From Nocardioides luteus (GTDB lineage: Bacteria; Actinomycetota; Actinomycetes; Propionibacteriales; Nocardioidaceae), in NCBI RefSeq assembly GCF_015752315.1, contig NZ_JADOVJ010000001.1, forward strand, positions 2,100,501 to 2,164,500: 64,000 bases of DNA, written 5' to 3'. The notes beneath the pieces were generated by a model. It did not search any database. It was not told where the DNA came from and saw only the letters and a program-made list of their open reading frames with translations. Below, piece by piece: positions 8,124 to 16,734 of this stretch (positions within the stretch are counted from its first letter, which is position 1; each line of letters begins with the position of its first letter). Made by a program: the position numbers and the translations under genes.

Positions 8124-9233
8124 ATGGGTGGCATCATCCTGGCCCTCCTGGTCATCTTGGCGGTGCTGGTGATCACCACGCTGGCCAAGACGATCAAGAT
8201 CATCCCGCAGGCGCGGGTCGGCATCGTGGAGCGCTTCGGCAAGTTCCAGTCGAAGCGCGACCCCGGCCTGAACGCGGTGATCCCGTTCGTCGACAAGGTG
8301 CGCTACATGATCGACATGCGTGAGCAGGTCGTCGCGTTCGCGCCGCAGCCGGTGATCACCGAGGACAACCTGACCGTCTCGATCGACACGGTCATCTACT
8401 TCCAGGTCAACGACCCGGTCGCGGCGACGTACGAGATCGCCAACTACATCCAGGCCGTCGAGCAGCTCACCATGACCACCCTGCGCAACATCGTCGGTGG
8501 CATGACCCTCGAGGAGACCCTGACCAGCCGCGAGCAGATCAACTCCGGCCTCTCGATCGTCCTCGACGAGGCCACCGGCCGCTGGGGCATCAAGGTCAAG
8601 CGCGTCGAGATCAAGTCGATCGACCCGCCCATGTCCATCAAGGACGCGATGGAGAAGCAGATGCGCGCCGACCGCGACAAGCGCGCGGCGATCCTGACGG
8701 CCGAGGGTCAGCGTCAGTCCGCGATCCTCTCCGCCGAGGGAAACAAGCAGTCCGCCATCCTCAACGCCGAGGGTCAGCGCGAGTCGCAGATCCTGGCGGC
8801 GCAGGCCGACCGTGAGGCCGCGATCCTGCGTGCCCAGGGTGAGGGCCAGGCCATCCAGACCGTCTTCCAGGCGATCCACGACGGCCGCCCCGACCAGTCA
8901 CTGCTGGCCTACCAGTACCTGCAGATGATGCCGAAGATCGCCGAGGGCGACGCCAACAAGGTGTGGATCGTCCCGAGCGAGATCGGCAAGGCCCTCGAGG
9001 GCCTCGGCTCGACGATGAACAGCCTCAAGGGCATCCCGGACGACGTCGAGGGTCCGCTCAAGCGCGTCGACATGGGCTCGGCCGAGCCGACGCTCGACCT
9101 CGAGAAGTCCTCCTCCGCGGCTGCTGCCGTCGAGGAGGCCCTCGCCGAGGCGAAGCAGGCGGAGGCCCCCAACCGGCCGCAGACGCAGGCGACCCCGCCG
9201 GCTCCGCAGCCTCCTGCAGAGCCGACCGTCTAA
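8124..9233 (+). CDS. SPFH/band-7 domain protein (paraslipin, QmcA-like)
   Basis: A 369-aa membrane-anchored scaffold. One N-terminal helix (residues 3-22) is followed by the SPFH domain (VGIVERFGKF to about residue 190) and an alanine/glutamate-rich coiled coil built from repeats of the type AIL-AEG-QS (about 190-245). The Pro/Ala/Glu-rich tail (from about 320) is probably disordered. SPFH proteins form large rings or microdomains with NfeD partners. The preceding nfeD gene and the abutting downstream gene suggest one transcript. Confidence 0.9.
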   Translation: MGGIILALLVILAVLVITTLAKTIKIIPQARVGIVERFGKFQSKRDPGLNAVIPFVDKVRYMIDMREQVVAFAPQPVITEDNLTVSIDTVIYFQVNDPVAATYEIANYIQAVEQLTMTTLRNIVGGMTLEETLTSREQINSGLSIVLDEATGRWGIKVKRVEIKSIDPPMSIKDAMEKQMRADRDKRAAILTAEGQRQSAILSAEGNKQSAILNAEGQRESQILAAQADREAAILRAQGEGQAIQTVFQAIHDGRPDQSLLAYQYLQMMPKIAEGDANKVWIVPSEIGKALEGLGSTMNSLKGIPDDVEGPLKRVDMGSAEPTLDLEKSSSAAAAVEEALAEAKQAEAPNRPQTQATPPAPQPPAEPTV

Positions 9234-9995
9234 GTGGATCCTCTCCAGTCCGCCCTCATCCTGCTCGCCGGGGTGGGGGCGGGCACCATCAATGCCGCCG
9301 TCGGTTCCGGGACGCTGATCACCTTCCCGACGCTGCTGGCCTTCGGCGTACCTCCGGTGGTCGCCAACGTGTCCAACACGATCGGCCTGGTGCCGGGCTC
9401 GCTGGCCGGCGCCTGGGGCTACCGTCGCGAGCTCGCCGGGCAGCGCGGGCGGATCCTGCGGCTCGGCGTCGCCGCACTCATCGGTGGCGCCGTCGGCGGG
9501 ATCCTGCTGCTGGTGCTGCCGCCGGGTGCCTTCGAGGCGATCGTCCCGGTGCTGATCGGGCTCGGCGTGGCGCTGGTGATCACCGGCCCGCGCATCTCCC
9601 GGTGGGTCGCCAAGCGGCACGGTGACGCGCCCGACGACGGCAGCGAGCGCTGGTGGGTCTGGCCGGCGGTCGCGATGCTCGGCGTCTACGGCGGCTACTT
9701 CGGTGCCGCCCAAGGGGTGCTGATGATCGCGATCATCGGCATCGGGGTGGCCGAGTCGCTGCAGCGGCTCAACGCGCTGAAGAACATCCTGGTCGCCACC
9801 ACCAACGGCGTCTCGGGCCTCCTCTTCGCCGTCGTGGCCGACGTCGACTGGAAGATCGCCGCCCTCATCGCCGTCGGCGCGACGCTCGGTGGCCTGCTGG
9901 GCGCGCGGATCGGGCGGCGGCTGCCGCCCAACGTGCTTCGCGGCGTGATCGTCGTGGTCGGCGTCACCGCGCTGGTGGCCTTCCTCGTCAACTGA
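9234..9995 (+). CDS. TauE/SafE family membrane transporter
   Basis: A 253-aa polytopic protein with about seven to eight hydrophobic helices, the repeated-half architecture of the TauE/SafE family (AGVGAGTINAAVGSGTLITFPTLL at the start, YGGYFGAAQGVLMI mid-protein). Members export sulfite, sulfoacetate or other organosulfur anions; the substrate here is not evident. The GTG start at 9234 directly follows the SPFH stop (TAA 9231-9233) with no gap, so translational coupling is likely. Confidence 0.88.
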   Translation: MDPLQSALILLAGVGAGTINAAVGSGTLITFPTLLAFGVPPVVANVSNTIGLVPGSLAGAWGYRRELAGQRGRILRLGVAALIGGAVGGILLLVLPPGAFEAIVPVLIGLGVALVITGPRISRWVAKRHGDAPDDGSERWWVWPAVAMLGVYGGYFGAAQGVLMIAIIGIGVAESLQRLNALKNILVATTNGVSGLLFAVVADVDWKIAALIAVGATLGGLLGARIGRRLPPNVLRGVIVVVGVTALVAFLVN

Positions 9996-10021
9996 GTCCG
10001 GGCGTCTGATGGGATGGATCC

Positions 10022-10684
10022 ATGGAGCTCTACGACGCGATGCGAACCACCCATGCCGTACGCGACTTCGCCGACGACCCGCTGCCCGACGAGGTCCTCG
10101 CCAGGATCCTCGACAACGCCCGGTTCGCGCCGTCCGGTGGCAACCGGCAGGGCGCGCACGTCGTGGTCGTACGCAGCCAGGAGACCCGTGAGCGCCTGGC
10201 CGAGCTGACGGCGACGGGTGCCCGTCGGTACATCGCGCAGCAGCGGGCGGGGGAGATGCCCTGGAACACCGTGCATCCCACGGCGGTGACCGAGGAGGAG
10301 ATCGCCGAGACCCGGGTGCCACGGGGGATGACCGAGCCGCTGCGTACCGCTGCCGTGGTGCTCGTCTTCCTCGTCGACCTGGGCCTGGTCGCCTCCATCG
10401 ACTCCGAGCTGGACCGGGTCGGCGTCGTCTCCGGCGCCTCGGTCTATCCGCTGGTGTGGAACACGCTCCTGGCCGCGCGCAACGAGGGGTTCGGCGGGGT
10501 GATGACGACGATGGCGGTCGCCGAGGAGCCGGCGCTCCTCGAGCTGCTCGGCGCCCCTGAGGGCCACGCCGTCGCCGCCGTCGTGCCGCTCGGCAAGCCG
10601 GTCAAGCAGCTCACCAAGCTGCGCCGGCAGCCGGTCGAGGAGTTCGTCACCCTCGAGACGTACGCCGGGGCGCCCCTGAAATGA
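10022..10684 (+). CDS. Nitroreductase family FMN-dependent oxidoreductase
   Basis: A 220-aa NfsB/Frp-like flavoprotein. The N-terminal TTHAVRDFADDPLPDE matches the FMN-phosphate-binding RS-RxF segment of the family, ARFAPSGGNRQGAHVVVV matches the AP-(S)GN-Q motif, and GFGGVMTT is the C-terminal flavin-contact segment. Such enzymes reduce nitroaromatics, quinones or flavins with NAD(P)H; the physiological substrate is unknown. A strong hairpin terminator begins right after the stop. Confidence 0.88.
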   Translation: MELYDAMRTTHAVRDFADDPLPDEVLARILDNARFAPSGGNRQGAHVVVVRSQETRERLAELTATGARRYIAQQRAGEMPWNTVHPTAVTEEEIAETRVPRGMTEPLRTAAVVLVFLVDLGLVASIDSELDRVGVVSGASVYPLVWNTLLAARNEGFGGVMTTMAVAEEPALLELLGAPEGHAVAAVVPLGKPVKQLTKLRRQPVEEFVTLETYAGAPLK

Positions 10685-10718
10685 CTGATGGCGGGGTCCC
10701 GGAGGACCCCGCCATCAG
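10685..10718. terminator. Bidirectional hairpin terminator
   Basis: A perfect 15-bp stem (10685-10699 with 10704-10718) encloses the four-base loop CGGA. It sits between the convergent nitroreductase and BCCT genes. It has no T-run but is long and GC-rich, as in many actinobacterial terminators, and could serve both directions. Confidence 0.8.
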
Positions 10719-10734
10719 CTCTCGGACCTGAGGG

Positions 10735-12531
10735 TCAGGCCTTGTCGGCAGGAACGGTGGCAGCGGCCGACGCGCTCCCGTTGCCGGTCCCGTTGCTGTG
10801 GTCGTCCTCGATGACCGCGAGCGCGAAGTCGTCGCCGTGCTCGGTGACACCGGTGATGACCGCCTGCTCGACCGCCTCCGCGGCGTACTGGCCACGCACA
10901 ATGATCGGGTCGCTCTGCAGGTCCTTCTGCAGCGCCACGACCAGTCCGACCATGATGACCGTGAACGGCAGAGCCGCCACGATCGTGATCGTCTGCAGGC
11001 CGCCCAAGGCCTCCTCGCCACCGGCGATCAGCCCGAGGATCGCCACGACACCGGTCGCGACACCCCAGAAGATCACGGTGAGACGTTTGGGCTCCTCGGT
11101 GCCCCGCTCGGAGAGCGTGCCCATCACGATGGATGCCGCGTCGGCGCCGGAGATGAAGAAGATCGCGACCAGCACCATGACCAGGATGCTCATGACCGTG
11201 GCCAGCGGGAACTGCTCCAGGGTCGTGAACAGCTGCGACTGCGCGGCTCCGTCGCCGAAGATGTCGGCGCCGTCACGCTGCAGGTCGATGGCGGTGCCAC
11301 CGAAGATGCAGAACCAGACCACGCTGACGGCGCTCGGGACCAGGAGCACGCCGGAGACGAACTGCCGGATCGTGCGACCCCGCGAGATCCGAGCGATGAA
11401 CATGCCGACGAACGGCGTCCAGGAGATCCACCAGGCCCAGTAGAAGATGGTCCACGTGCCGAGCCATGCGGAGGTCTCTGCGCCGCCGACGCCGGTGCGG
11501 GCCGACATCTGGGCGAGGTCGCCGACGTAGGCCCCGAGCGAGGTCGGGATCAGGTCGAGGATGAAGACCGTGGGGCCGACCACGAACAGGAAGAGCGCCA
11601 GCAGCAGCGCGAGCACCATGTTGATGTTGGAGAGCCACTGGATGCCCTTGGCGACACCGGTGACCGCAGAGATCACGAAGCAGACCGTCAGGACCGTGAT
11701 GATGCCGATCAGGACGGCGTTGCCGACCTTGCCGATCTCGGCGACGATCTGCAGACCGGCCGAGATCTGGTAGGCCCCGGTGCCCAGCGAGGTCGCCGAG
11801 CCGAAGAGAGTGGCGAAGATGGCGAAGATGTCGATCGTCTTGCCGACCGGGCCCTCGACGGTGCGCTTGCCGAGCAGGGAGGTGAAGGCGGAGGAGATCA
11901 GGCTGACTCGGCCTTTGCGGTAGGCCCCGTAGCCGATCGCAAGACCGACGACGGCGTAGATCGCCCACGGGTGCAGCGTCCAGTGGAACATCGTGGTCGA
12001 CATCGCGTGCTCGATGGCTTCGGGGTTGCCCGCCCCGCCGGTGCCGGGCGGCGGGTTCACGAAGTGCCACAGCGGCTCGCCCACGCCGTAGAACATCAGC
12101 CCGATGCCCATGCCTGCGCTGAACATCATCGCGATCCACGAGGCGGTCTTGAACTCGGGCTTCTCGTCGTCACGGCCCAGGGGGATGTTGCCGTACTTAC
12201 TCGCTGCGAGCCAGATGATGTAAACGACGAAGGCGCTGGCGGTCAGCACGAAGAACCATCCGGCGTTGTCGAGCACCCAGCCGAGAGCGTGATCGGACGC
12301 CTTGCTCAAGCCCTCGGTATTGATGAAACCCCAGGCCATGAACGCGATCGCGATGGCCGCGGCGATGCCGAAGACGACCCAGTCGATTCCCTTACGTTGT
12401 TCCTGTTCGCTCGAGATCGGCAGGTCCAGCGCAGGGTGGGGAACGACTTCGCCCGTGGGGGATTTGATGAGGTCAGAGGGGTTGTGATGGTCGGAATGGT
12501 TCGGACTGTCTGTCTTCTTCTCAGAAGTCAC
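10735..12531 (-). CDS. BCCT-family transporter (betaine/choline/carnitine type)
   Basis: A 598-aa secondary transporter with about twelve TM helices. The cytoplasmic N-terminus (about 60 residues) is His/Asp-rich and the C-terminus is charged, both typical of osmoregulated BetP/OpuD-type carriers. The signature segment GMGIGLMFYGVGEPLWHF and the Trp-rich FYWAWWISWTPF (substrate box of TM8) are clear. GTG 12529-12531 is taken as start because GGAAGGAC lies just upstream. The neighbouring flavoprotein oxidase suggests uptake of a methylated amine such as betaine, choline or sarcosine, but this is inference. Confidence 0.9.
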   Translation of the reverse strand: MTSEKKTDSPNHSDHHNPSDLIKSPTGEVVPHPALDLPISSEQEQRKGIDWVVFGIAAAIAIAFMAWGFINTEGLSKASDHALGWVLDNAGWFFVLTASAFVVYIIWLAASKYGNIPLGRDDEKPEFKTASWIAMMFSAGMGIGLMFYGVGEPLWHFVNPPPGTGGAGNPEAIEHAMSTTMFHWTLHPWAIYAVVGLAIGYGAYRKGRVSLISSAFTSLLGKRTVEGPVGKTIDIFAIFATLFGSATSLGTGAYQISAGLQIVAEIGKVGNAVLIGIITVLTVCFVISAVTGVAKGIQWLSNINMVLALLLALFLFVVGPTVFILDLIPTSLGAYVGDLAQMSARTGVGGAETSAWLGTWTIFYWAWWISWTPFVGMFIARISRGRTIRQFVSGVLLVPSAVSVVWFCIFGGTAIDLQRDGADIFGDGAAQSQLFTTLEQFPLATVMSILVMVLVAIFFISGADAASIVMGTLSERGTEEPKRLTVIFWGVATGVVAILGLIAGGEEALGGLQTITIVAALPFTVIMVGLVVALQKDLQSDPIIVRGQYAAEAVEQAVITGVTEHGDDFALAVIEDDHSNGTGNGSASAAATVPADKA

Positions 12532-12701
12532 ACTGTTGTCCTTCCGGTTGGGTTCGGGACCACAGCACCCTAACGCGCACTGTCTTTGCCTTCTGTTCAC
12601 CGGGGTGGCAGCGCCACCGATTGACAACGAGTCCTGGACCGACCGTGTCGAGCTGGTTCGTGTGTTGTTCGGGTGCCGTGGGTCGCCGTGGTCGCCGGAA
12701 G

Positions 12702-13805
12702 CTAGTGCCGGGGTCGGCCGAGCTGCGCCTCGGGCGTGAGCTCGGCGGCGAGACCGTCGCCGGTCGCGGCCCGGGCCAGGGCGCGACCCAGCAGCGGTGC
12801 CTGCTTGAAGAGGTTGTGACCGGCGACGAAAGCGATGTTCCCCGCCTCCCAGACGGCCACGCCGTCCTCGCTCCACGGGAGGTCGGTCACCCAGCAGTGG
12901 ACGAACTCCTGCGGCTCCGGGTCGAGGCCGGGCAGCGCCCGTGCGACGTACGCGCGTGCGCGTTCGTCCAGCGAACGAATCGCCGACGGGTCGATGAACG
13001 TCCCGTCGTCGCGGACGCCGACGGTCTGGCTGAGCCCGACCGCATAGCGGCTGTTGCCCGGCAGCGGCGTCGCGTAGACGCCGACCTCGCCGAAGTCGCC
13101 GCTGCCGTCCTGCAGGCACGCAACCCGCCCAGGAGCGGTGCCCTTCACGGCGAAGGTCAGCCGTACGTGCGCGGCGAGACGGACCGGCAACGAGAGGCCG
13201 ACGCTCCGGGCGAGGCGGGCGGTCTCGCGGCCGGCGCACACGATCACCTTCGAGTAGACGGCGCGGTCGGTGACGCTGCGTACCTCGACCTCCTCGCTTC
13301 CGCGGGGTTCGATCGACACCACCTCGCCGGTCACCACGGCGTCGCCGAGCTGACCCGTGAGCGCATCGATGGCGGCACGCGTACGGATCGCTCCGCCCGC
13401 CTCGTCGAGCATCGCTGGTCCGGAGTACCCGGCGAGCAGCGGCATCAGCTCGGCGAGCTCGTCCGAGTCGATCGCGCGGGCGGCGACGCCGCCGACGCGG
13501 TCGAGCACACGAAGCCGCGCCAGTGCGCTTTCGCCGATCGCCACCGCACCGTCCGACGAGACCAGCTCGACGCCGAACCGTTCGGCCCACTCGGCCCACA
13601 CCCCGCGGCTCTCGCGCGCGAACGCGACGAGCCGCGGGTCGTCGTGCGCATGCCGGAAGATCCGGGACTCCCCGGCGGACTGGCCGTGACCGGGCAGGCC
13701 GGTCTCGTACAGCCGCACCGAGACGCCCTGCTCGCGTAACGCGTAGGCGGTCGAGAGGCCGACGATCCCGCCGCCGACCACCCCGACCTCAGGTGACCCC
13801 GTCAT
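12702..13805 (-). CDS. FAD-dependent amine/amino-acid oxidase (DAO family, sarcosine oxidase-like)
   Basis: A 367-aa flavoprotein with the N-terminal dinucleotide motif GVVGGGIVGLSTAYAL (8-23) and E34 at the ribose position. Its layout, with ESRIFRHAHDDPR and the C-terminal AGHNLFKQAPLLGRALA, resembles monomeric sarcosine oxidase and N-methyltryptophan oxidase. It would oxidise a secondary amine and release hydrogen peroxide. It overlaps the DJ-1 gene upstream by 4 bp and lies 170 bp before the BCCT gene on the same strand, so import and oxidation of an N-methylated compound is plausible. The substrate is not certain. Confidence 0.83.
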   Translation of the reverse strand: MTGSPEVGVVGGGIVGLSTAYALREQGVSVRLYETGLPGHGQSAGESRIFRHAHDDPRLVAFARESRGVWAEWAERFGVELVSSDGAVAIGESALARLRVLDRVGGVAARAIDSDELAELMPLLAGYSGPAMLDEAGGAIRTRAAIDALTGQLGDAVVTGEVVSIEPRGSEEVEVRSVTDRAVYSKVIVCAGRETARLARSVGLSLPVRLAAHVRLTFAVKGTAPGRVACLQDGSGDFGEVGVYATPLPGNSRYAVGLSQTVGVRDDGTFIDPSAIRSLDERARAYVARALPGLDPEPQEFVHCWVTDLPWSEDGVAVWEAGNIAFVAGHNLFKQAPLLGRALARAATGDGLAAELTPEAQLGRPRH

Positions 13806-14359
13806 CGGAGCGCGCGTGCTGACCCGAACTCGGACACGATCGTGTCGCAGAACGCGGGCAAATCATCGGGAGACCGGCTGGTGATCAGGTTGCCGTCGAC
13901 CACGACGTCCTGGTCGAGAACCTCCGCGCCGGCGTTGCGCAGGTCGGTACGGATGCTCGGGAACGACGTCAGGGTGCGCCCCTCGACCACGCCGGCCTCG
14001 ACCAACGTCCAGGGGCCGTGGCAGATGCTGGCCACCGGCTTTCCGCTGTTCACGAAGTCACGGACGAAGGTGACAGCGTCGGGGTCGACCCGAAGCTGGT
14101 CCGGGTTCACCGTGCCGCCGGGAAGCAGCAACGCGTCGTAGTCGGTCACGGAGGCGTCCGCGACCAGACCGTCGACGGTGACGGTGCCCGCTGCGTTCAG
14201 GTCGTTCTCACGGGCCTGGATCTCGTCGTCGTGGACCGACAACACCTGGGTCTGGGCACCGGCGGCCGTCAGCGCCTCGCGGGGCTGCTCGAGCTCGATG
14301 CGCTCCACGCCGTCCGCGGCGAGGATCGCGACCCTCGTGCCGTTCAGTTCCTGTGACAT
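13802..14359 (-). CDS. DJ-1/PfpI family protein
   Basis: A 185-aa protein with the nucleophile-elbow motif SICHGPWTL (Cys followed by His-Gly) and the upstream Glu in the VERIELEQP segment, the PfpI/YhbO-type catalytic set. Members act as glyoxalases, deglycases or stress proteins. ATG 14357-14359 is preceded by GGAGGG at good spacing; the frame upstream is not family-like. The stop overlaps the start of the flavoprotein gene, so the two are coupled. Confidence 0.88.
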   Translation of the reverse strand: MSQELNGTRVAILAADGVERIELEQPREALTAAGAQTQVLSVHDDEIQARENDLNAAGTVTVDGLVADASVTDYDALLLPGGTVNPDQLRVDPDAVTFVRDFVNSGKPVASICHGPWTLVEAGVVEGRTLTSFPSIRTDLRNAGAEVLDQDVVVDGNLITSRSPDDLPAFCDTIVSEFGSARALR

Positions 14360-14525
14360 GAGAACCCTCCAGATCGATACCGTTCGGGGCGGGCGAACAA
14401 GGTCACCCGACGAGCCGGAAATGTGGTCGAGCGTCGGTCGACTGTTCCGACCTCCTGCGCCGACCCTGGTACCCGGGCCTACGGTGTTCATGCTCCACAG
14501 CCACATCGCCGAAATATTGCGGCCC

Positions 14526-14538
14526 TACCGTTGATCCC
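14526..14538 (+). promoter_or_regulatory. Candidate -10 element for leaderless eutB
   Basis: TACCGT at 14526-14531 is followed by seven bases and then the eutB ATG at 14539. This spacing would put the transcript start on or next to the ATG. No Shine-Dalgarno sequence is present before the ATG. No convincing -35 was seen. Confidence 0.45.
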
Positions 14539-15939
14539 ATGCGATACCGGCAGAGTCTCCACGGGCACGGCTTCGAGTTCGACGGTCTCGTGGAGGTGCT
14601 GGCGCGGGCGACGCCGCTGCGCTCCGGCGACGTCCTCGCCGGGTGCGCCGCCCGGTCCGACACCGAGCGGATGGCGGCTCGGATGGTGCTCGCCGACCTG
14701 CCGCTGAGTGTCTTCCTCGAGGAGCAGGTGGTTCCGGCCGAGTCCGACGACGTCACCCGGCTGATCCTGGAGACGCACGACACGGACGCGTTCGCCCTGG
14801 TCAGCGGCCTGACCGTCGGGGCCTTCCGGGAGTGGCTGCTCGCCGCCGCCGCGCGTCGCGACACCGGGCTGCTGACCGCCGCGGCGCCGGGCCTGACCCC
14901 CGAGATGGTGGCGGCTGTCTCCAAGATCATGCGCAACCAGGACCTGATCGCGGTGGCCGCGGCCACCGAGGTGGTGACCGGCTTCCGCACGACGATGGGC
15001 CTGCGGGGACGGCTGGCGACCCGGCTGCAGCCGAACCATCCCGCCGACGACCCGGCCGCCGTCGCGGCCTCGATCCTGGACGGACTGCTCCTCGGCTCCG
15101 GAGACGCGCTGATCGGCATCAATCCCGCCTCCGACAACCCGGGTACGGTCGCCGACCTGCTGCGTCTCCTCGACGACGTACGTCTCCGCTACGAGATCCC
15201 GACGCAGAGCTGCGTCCTGACGCACGTCACCACGACGATCGACCTGATCGAGGCCGGGCTGCCGGTGGACCTGCCGTTCCAGTCGATCGGTGGCACCCAG
15301 GGCGCCAACGAGGGGTTCGGGGTGACCCTGGCGATGCTGGCGGAGGCCGACGAGGCGGCTCGGACGCTGGGCCGCGGCACGGTCGGGGACGAGGTCATGT
15401 ACTTCGAGACCGGCCAGGGGTCGGCGCTCTCCGCCGACGCCCATCTCGGCACCGGTGGACGACCGGTCGACCAGCAGACCCTGGAGGCGCGGGCGTACGG
15501 CGTGGCCCGGGCGTTCCGGCCGTTCCTGGTCAACACGGTGGTCGGCTTCATCGGTCCCGAGTACCTCTACGACGGCAAGCAGATCATCCGCGCCGGCCTC
15601 GAGGACCACTTCTGCGGCAAGCTGCTCGGCGTGCCGATGGGCGTCGACGTCTGCTACACCAACCACGCCGAGGCCGACTCCGACGACATGGACACCCTGC
15701 TCACCCTGCTCGGCGTCGCCGGCTGCACGTACGTGATGGCCGTCCCGGGAGCCGACGACGTGATGCTCGGCTACCAGTCGACCTCCTTCCACGACGCCCT
15801 CTACGCCCGGCAGGTCCTCGGCAGACGCCCGGCGCCGGAGTTCGAGGAGTGGCTGGACTCCGTCGGCCTGCTCGGCCCCGACGGCTCCGTACGCGACATC
15901 GACCCGGCCGCGACCGTGCTGAAGGAGCTGGCCCGGTGA
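14539..15939 (+). CDS. eutB: Ethanolamine ammonia-lyase large subunit EutB
   Basis: Catalytic subunit of adenosylcobalamin-dependent ethanolamine ammonia-lyase, which turns ethanolamine into acetaldehyde and ammonia. The 466 aa match the family length. Recognisable segments include GINPASDNP, PTQSCVLTHVTT, FQSIGGTQGANEGFGV and FETGQGSALSADAH, which line the TIM-barrel active site. The stop overlaps the eutC start. No microcompartment shell, EutA or EutE genes are nearby, so this is the simple cytosolic type found in actinobacteria. Cobalamin must come from elsewhere. Confidence 0.97.
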   Translation: MRYRQSLHGHGFEFDGLVEVLARATPLRSGDVLAGCAARSDTERMAARMVLADLPLSVFLEEQVVPAESDDVTRLILETHDTDAFALVSGLTVGAFREWLLAAAARRDTGLLTAAAPGLTPEMVAAVSKIMRNQDLIAVAAATEVVTGFRTTMGLRGRLATRLQPNHPADDPAAVAASILDGLLLGSGDALIGINPASDNPGTVADLLRLLDDVRLRYEIPTQSCVLTHVTTTIDLIEAGLPVDLPFQSIGGTQGANEGFGVTLAMLAEADEAARTLGRGTVGDEVMYFETGQGSALSADAHLGTGGRPVDQQTLEARAYGVARAFRPFLVNTVVGFIGPEYLYDGKQIIRAGLEDHFCGKLLGVPMGVDVCYTNHAEADSDDMDTLLTLLGVAGCTYVMAVPGADDVMLGYQSTSFHDALYARQVLGRRPAPEFEEWLDSVGLLGPDGSVRDIDPAATVLKELAR

Positions 15940-16694
15940 GCGAGTTCTGGGACGAGGTGCGCCGGGCCACGCCGGCCCGGATCGGGCTGGGCCGGGCCGG
16001 CAACGCCGTCCCGACCTCCGAGGTCCTGGCCTTCGGGGCCGCCCACGCGGCCGCACGCGACGCGGTCCACCTCCCGCTCGACGTCGACGCGCTCGTCGAG
16101 GCGCTCGGCGGGCTGGGACTGGGTACGCCGCTGGTGGTCGTATCCGCGGCACCGGACCGCGCGACGTACCTGACCCGGCCGGACCTCGGCCGTGTGCCCG
16201 GCGCCGACCTGGAGCTCGGGTCGGGCGAGGCCGACCTCGCCGTCGTCGTCGCCGACGGGCTCTCCGCCGAGGCGGTGGCCAAGCACGCGGTGCCGCTCCT
16301 GGAGCACCTGCTCCCACTGCTCGACGGGACGATGACCGTCGCCGCGCCGGTGGTCGCCACCCAGGCCCGCGTCGCGCTGGGCGACCACATCGGTCGGGCG
16401 CTGGGCGCGCGGCTGGTCCTGGTGCTGATCGGGGAGCGGCCGGGGCTCTCCTCGAGCGACTCGCTGGGCGCCTACCTCACCTGGGAGCCACGGCCCGGCG
16501 TCCTCGACTCCGCCCGCAACTGCGTCTCCAACATCCGGCCGCCCCACGGCCTGGACCATGCGACGGCGGCACGCACCATCCTCAGCCTGGTCGCCGGGGC
16601 CCGCGAGCTCGGAGCGACCGGTGTGGCGCTCAAGGACGGATCTTTCACAGGGCTGTTACCTGGCGCGACGACGGCCGCCACGCACGATTCCTAG
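15936..16694 (+). CDS. eutC: Ethanolamine ammonia-lyase small subunit EutC
   Basis: The small subunit completes the cobalamin-binding site of the lyase. It has 252 aa from GTG 15936, overlapping the eutB stop by four bases. Typical segments are ATPARIGLGRAGN, DHIGRALGARLVLVLIGERPGLSSSDSLGAYLTWEP, and the C-terminal NCVSNIRPPHGL (a Cys-containing signature of EutC). Position and overlap confirm a single operon with eutB and the permease. Confidence 0.97.
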   Translation: MSEFWDEVRRATPARIGLGRAGNAVPTSEVLAFGAAHAAARDAVHLPLDVDALVEALGGLGLGTPLVVVSAAPDRATYLTRPDLGRVPGADLELGSGEADLAVVVADGLSAEAVAKHAVPLLEHLLPLLDGTMTVAAPVVATQARVALGDHIGRALGARLVLVLIGERPGLSSSDSLGAYLTWEPRPGVLDSARNCVSNIRPPHGLDHATAARTILSLVAGARELGATGVALKDGSFTGLLPGATTAATHDS

Positions 16695-16734
16695 CCTCAC
16701 GATCATCCACCCCCACGAGATCCGGAGGCGTGCC

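Noticed and set aside
14360..14538. Cobalamin riboswitch before eutB
   Set aside because: The 179-bp gap lacks the conserved B12-box, and eutB seems to start leaderless. Nothing in the gap resembles a known riboswitch.
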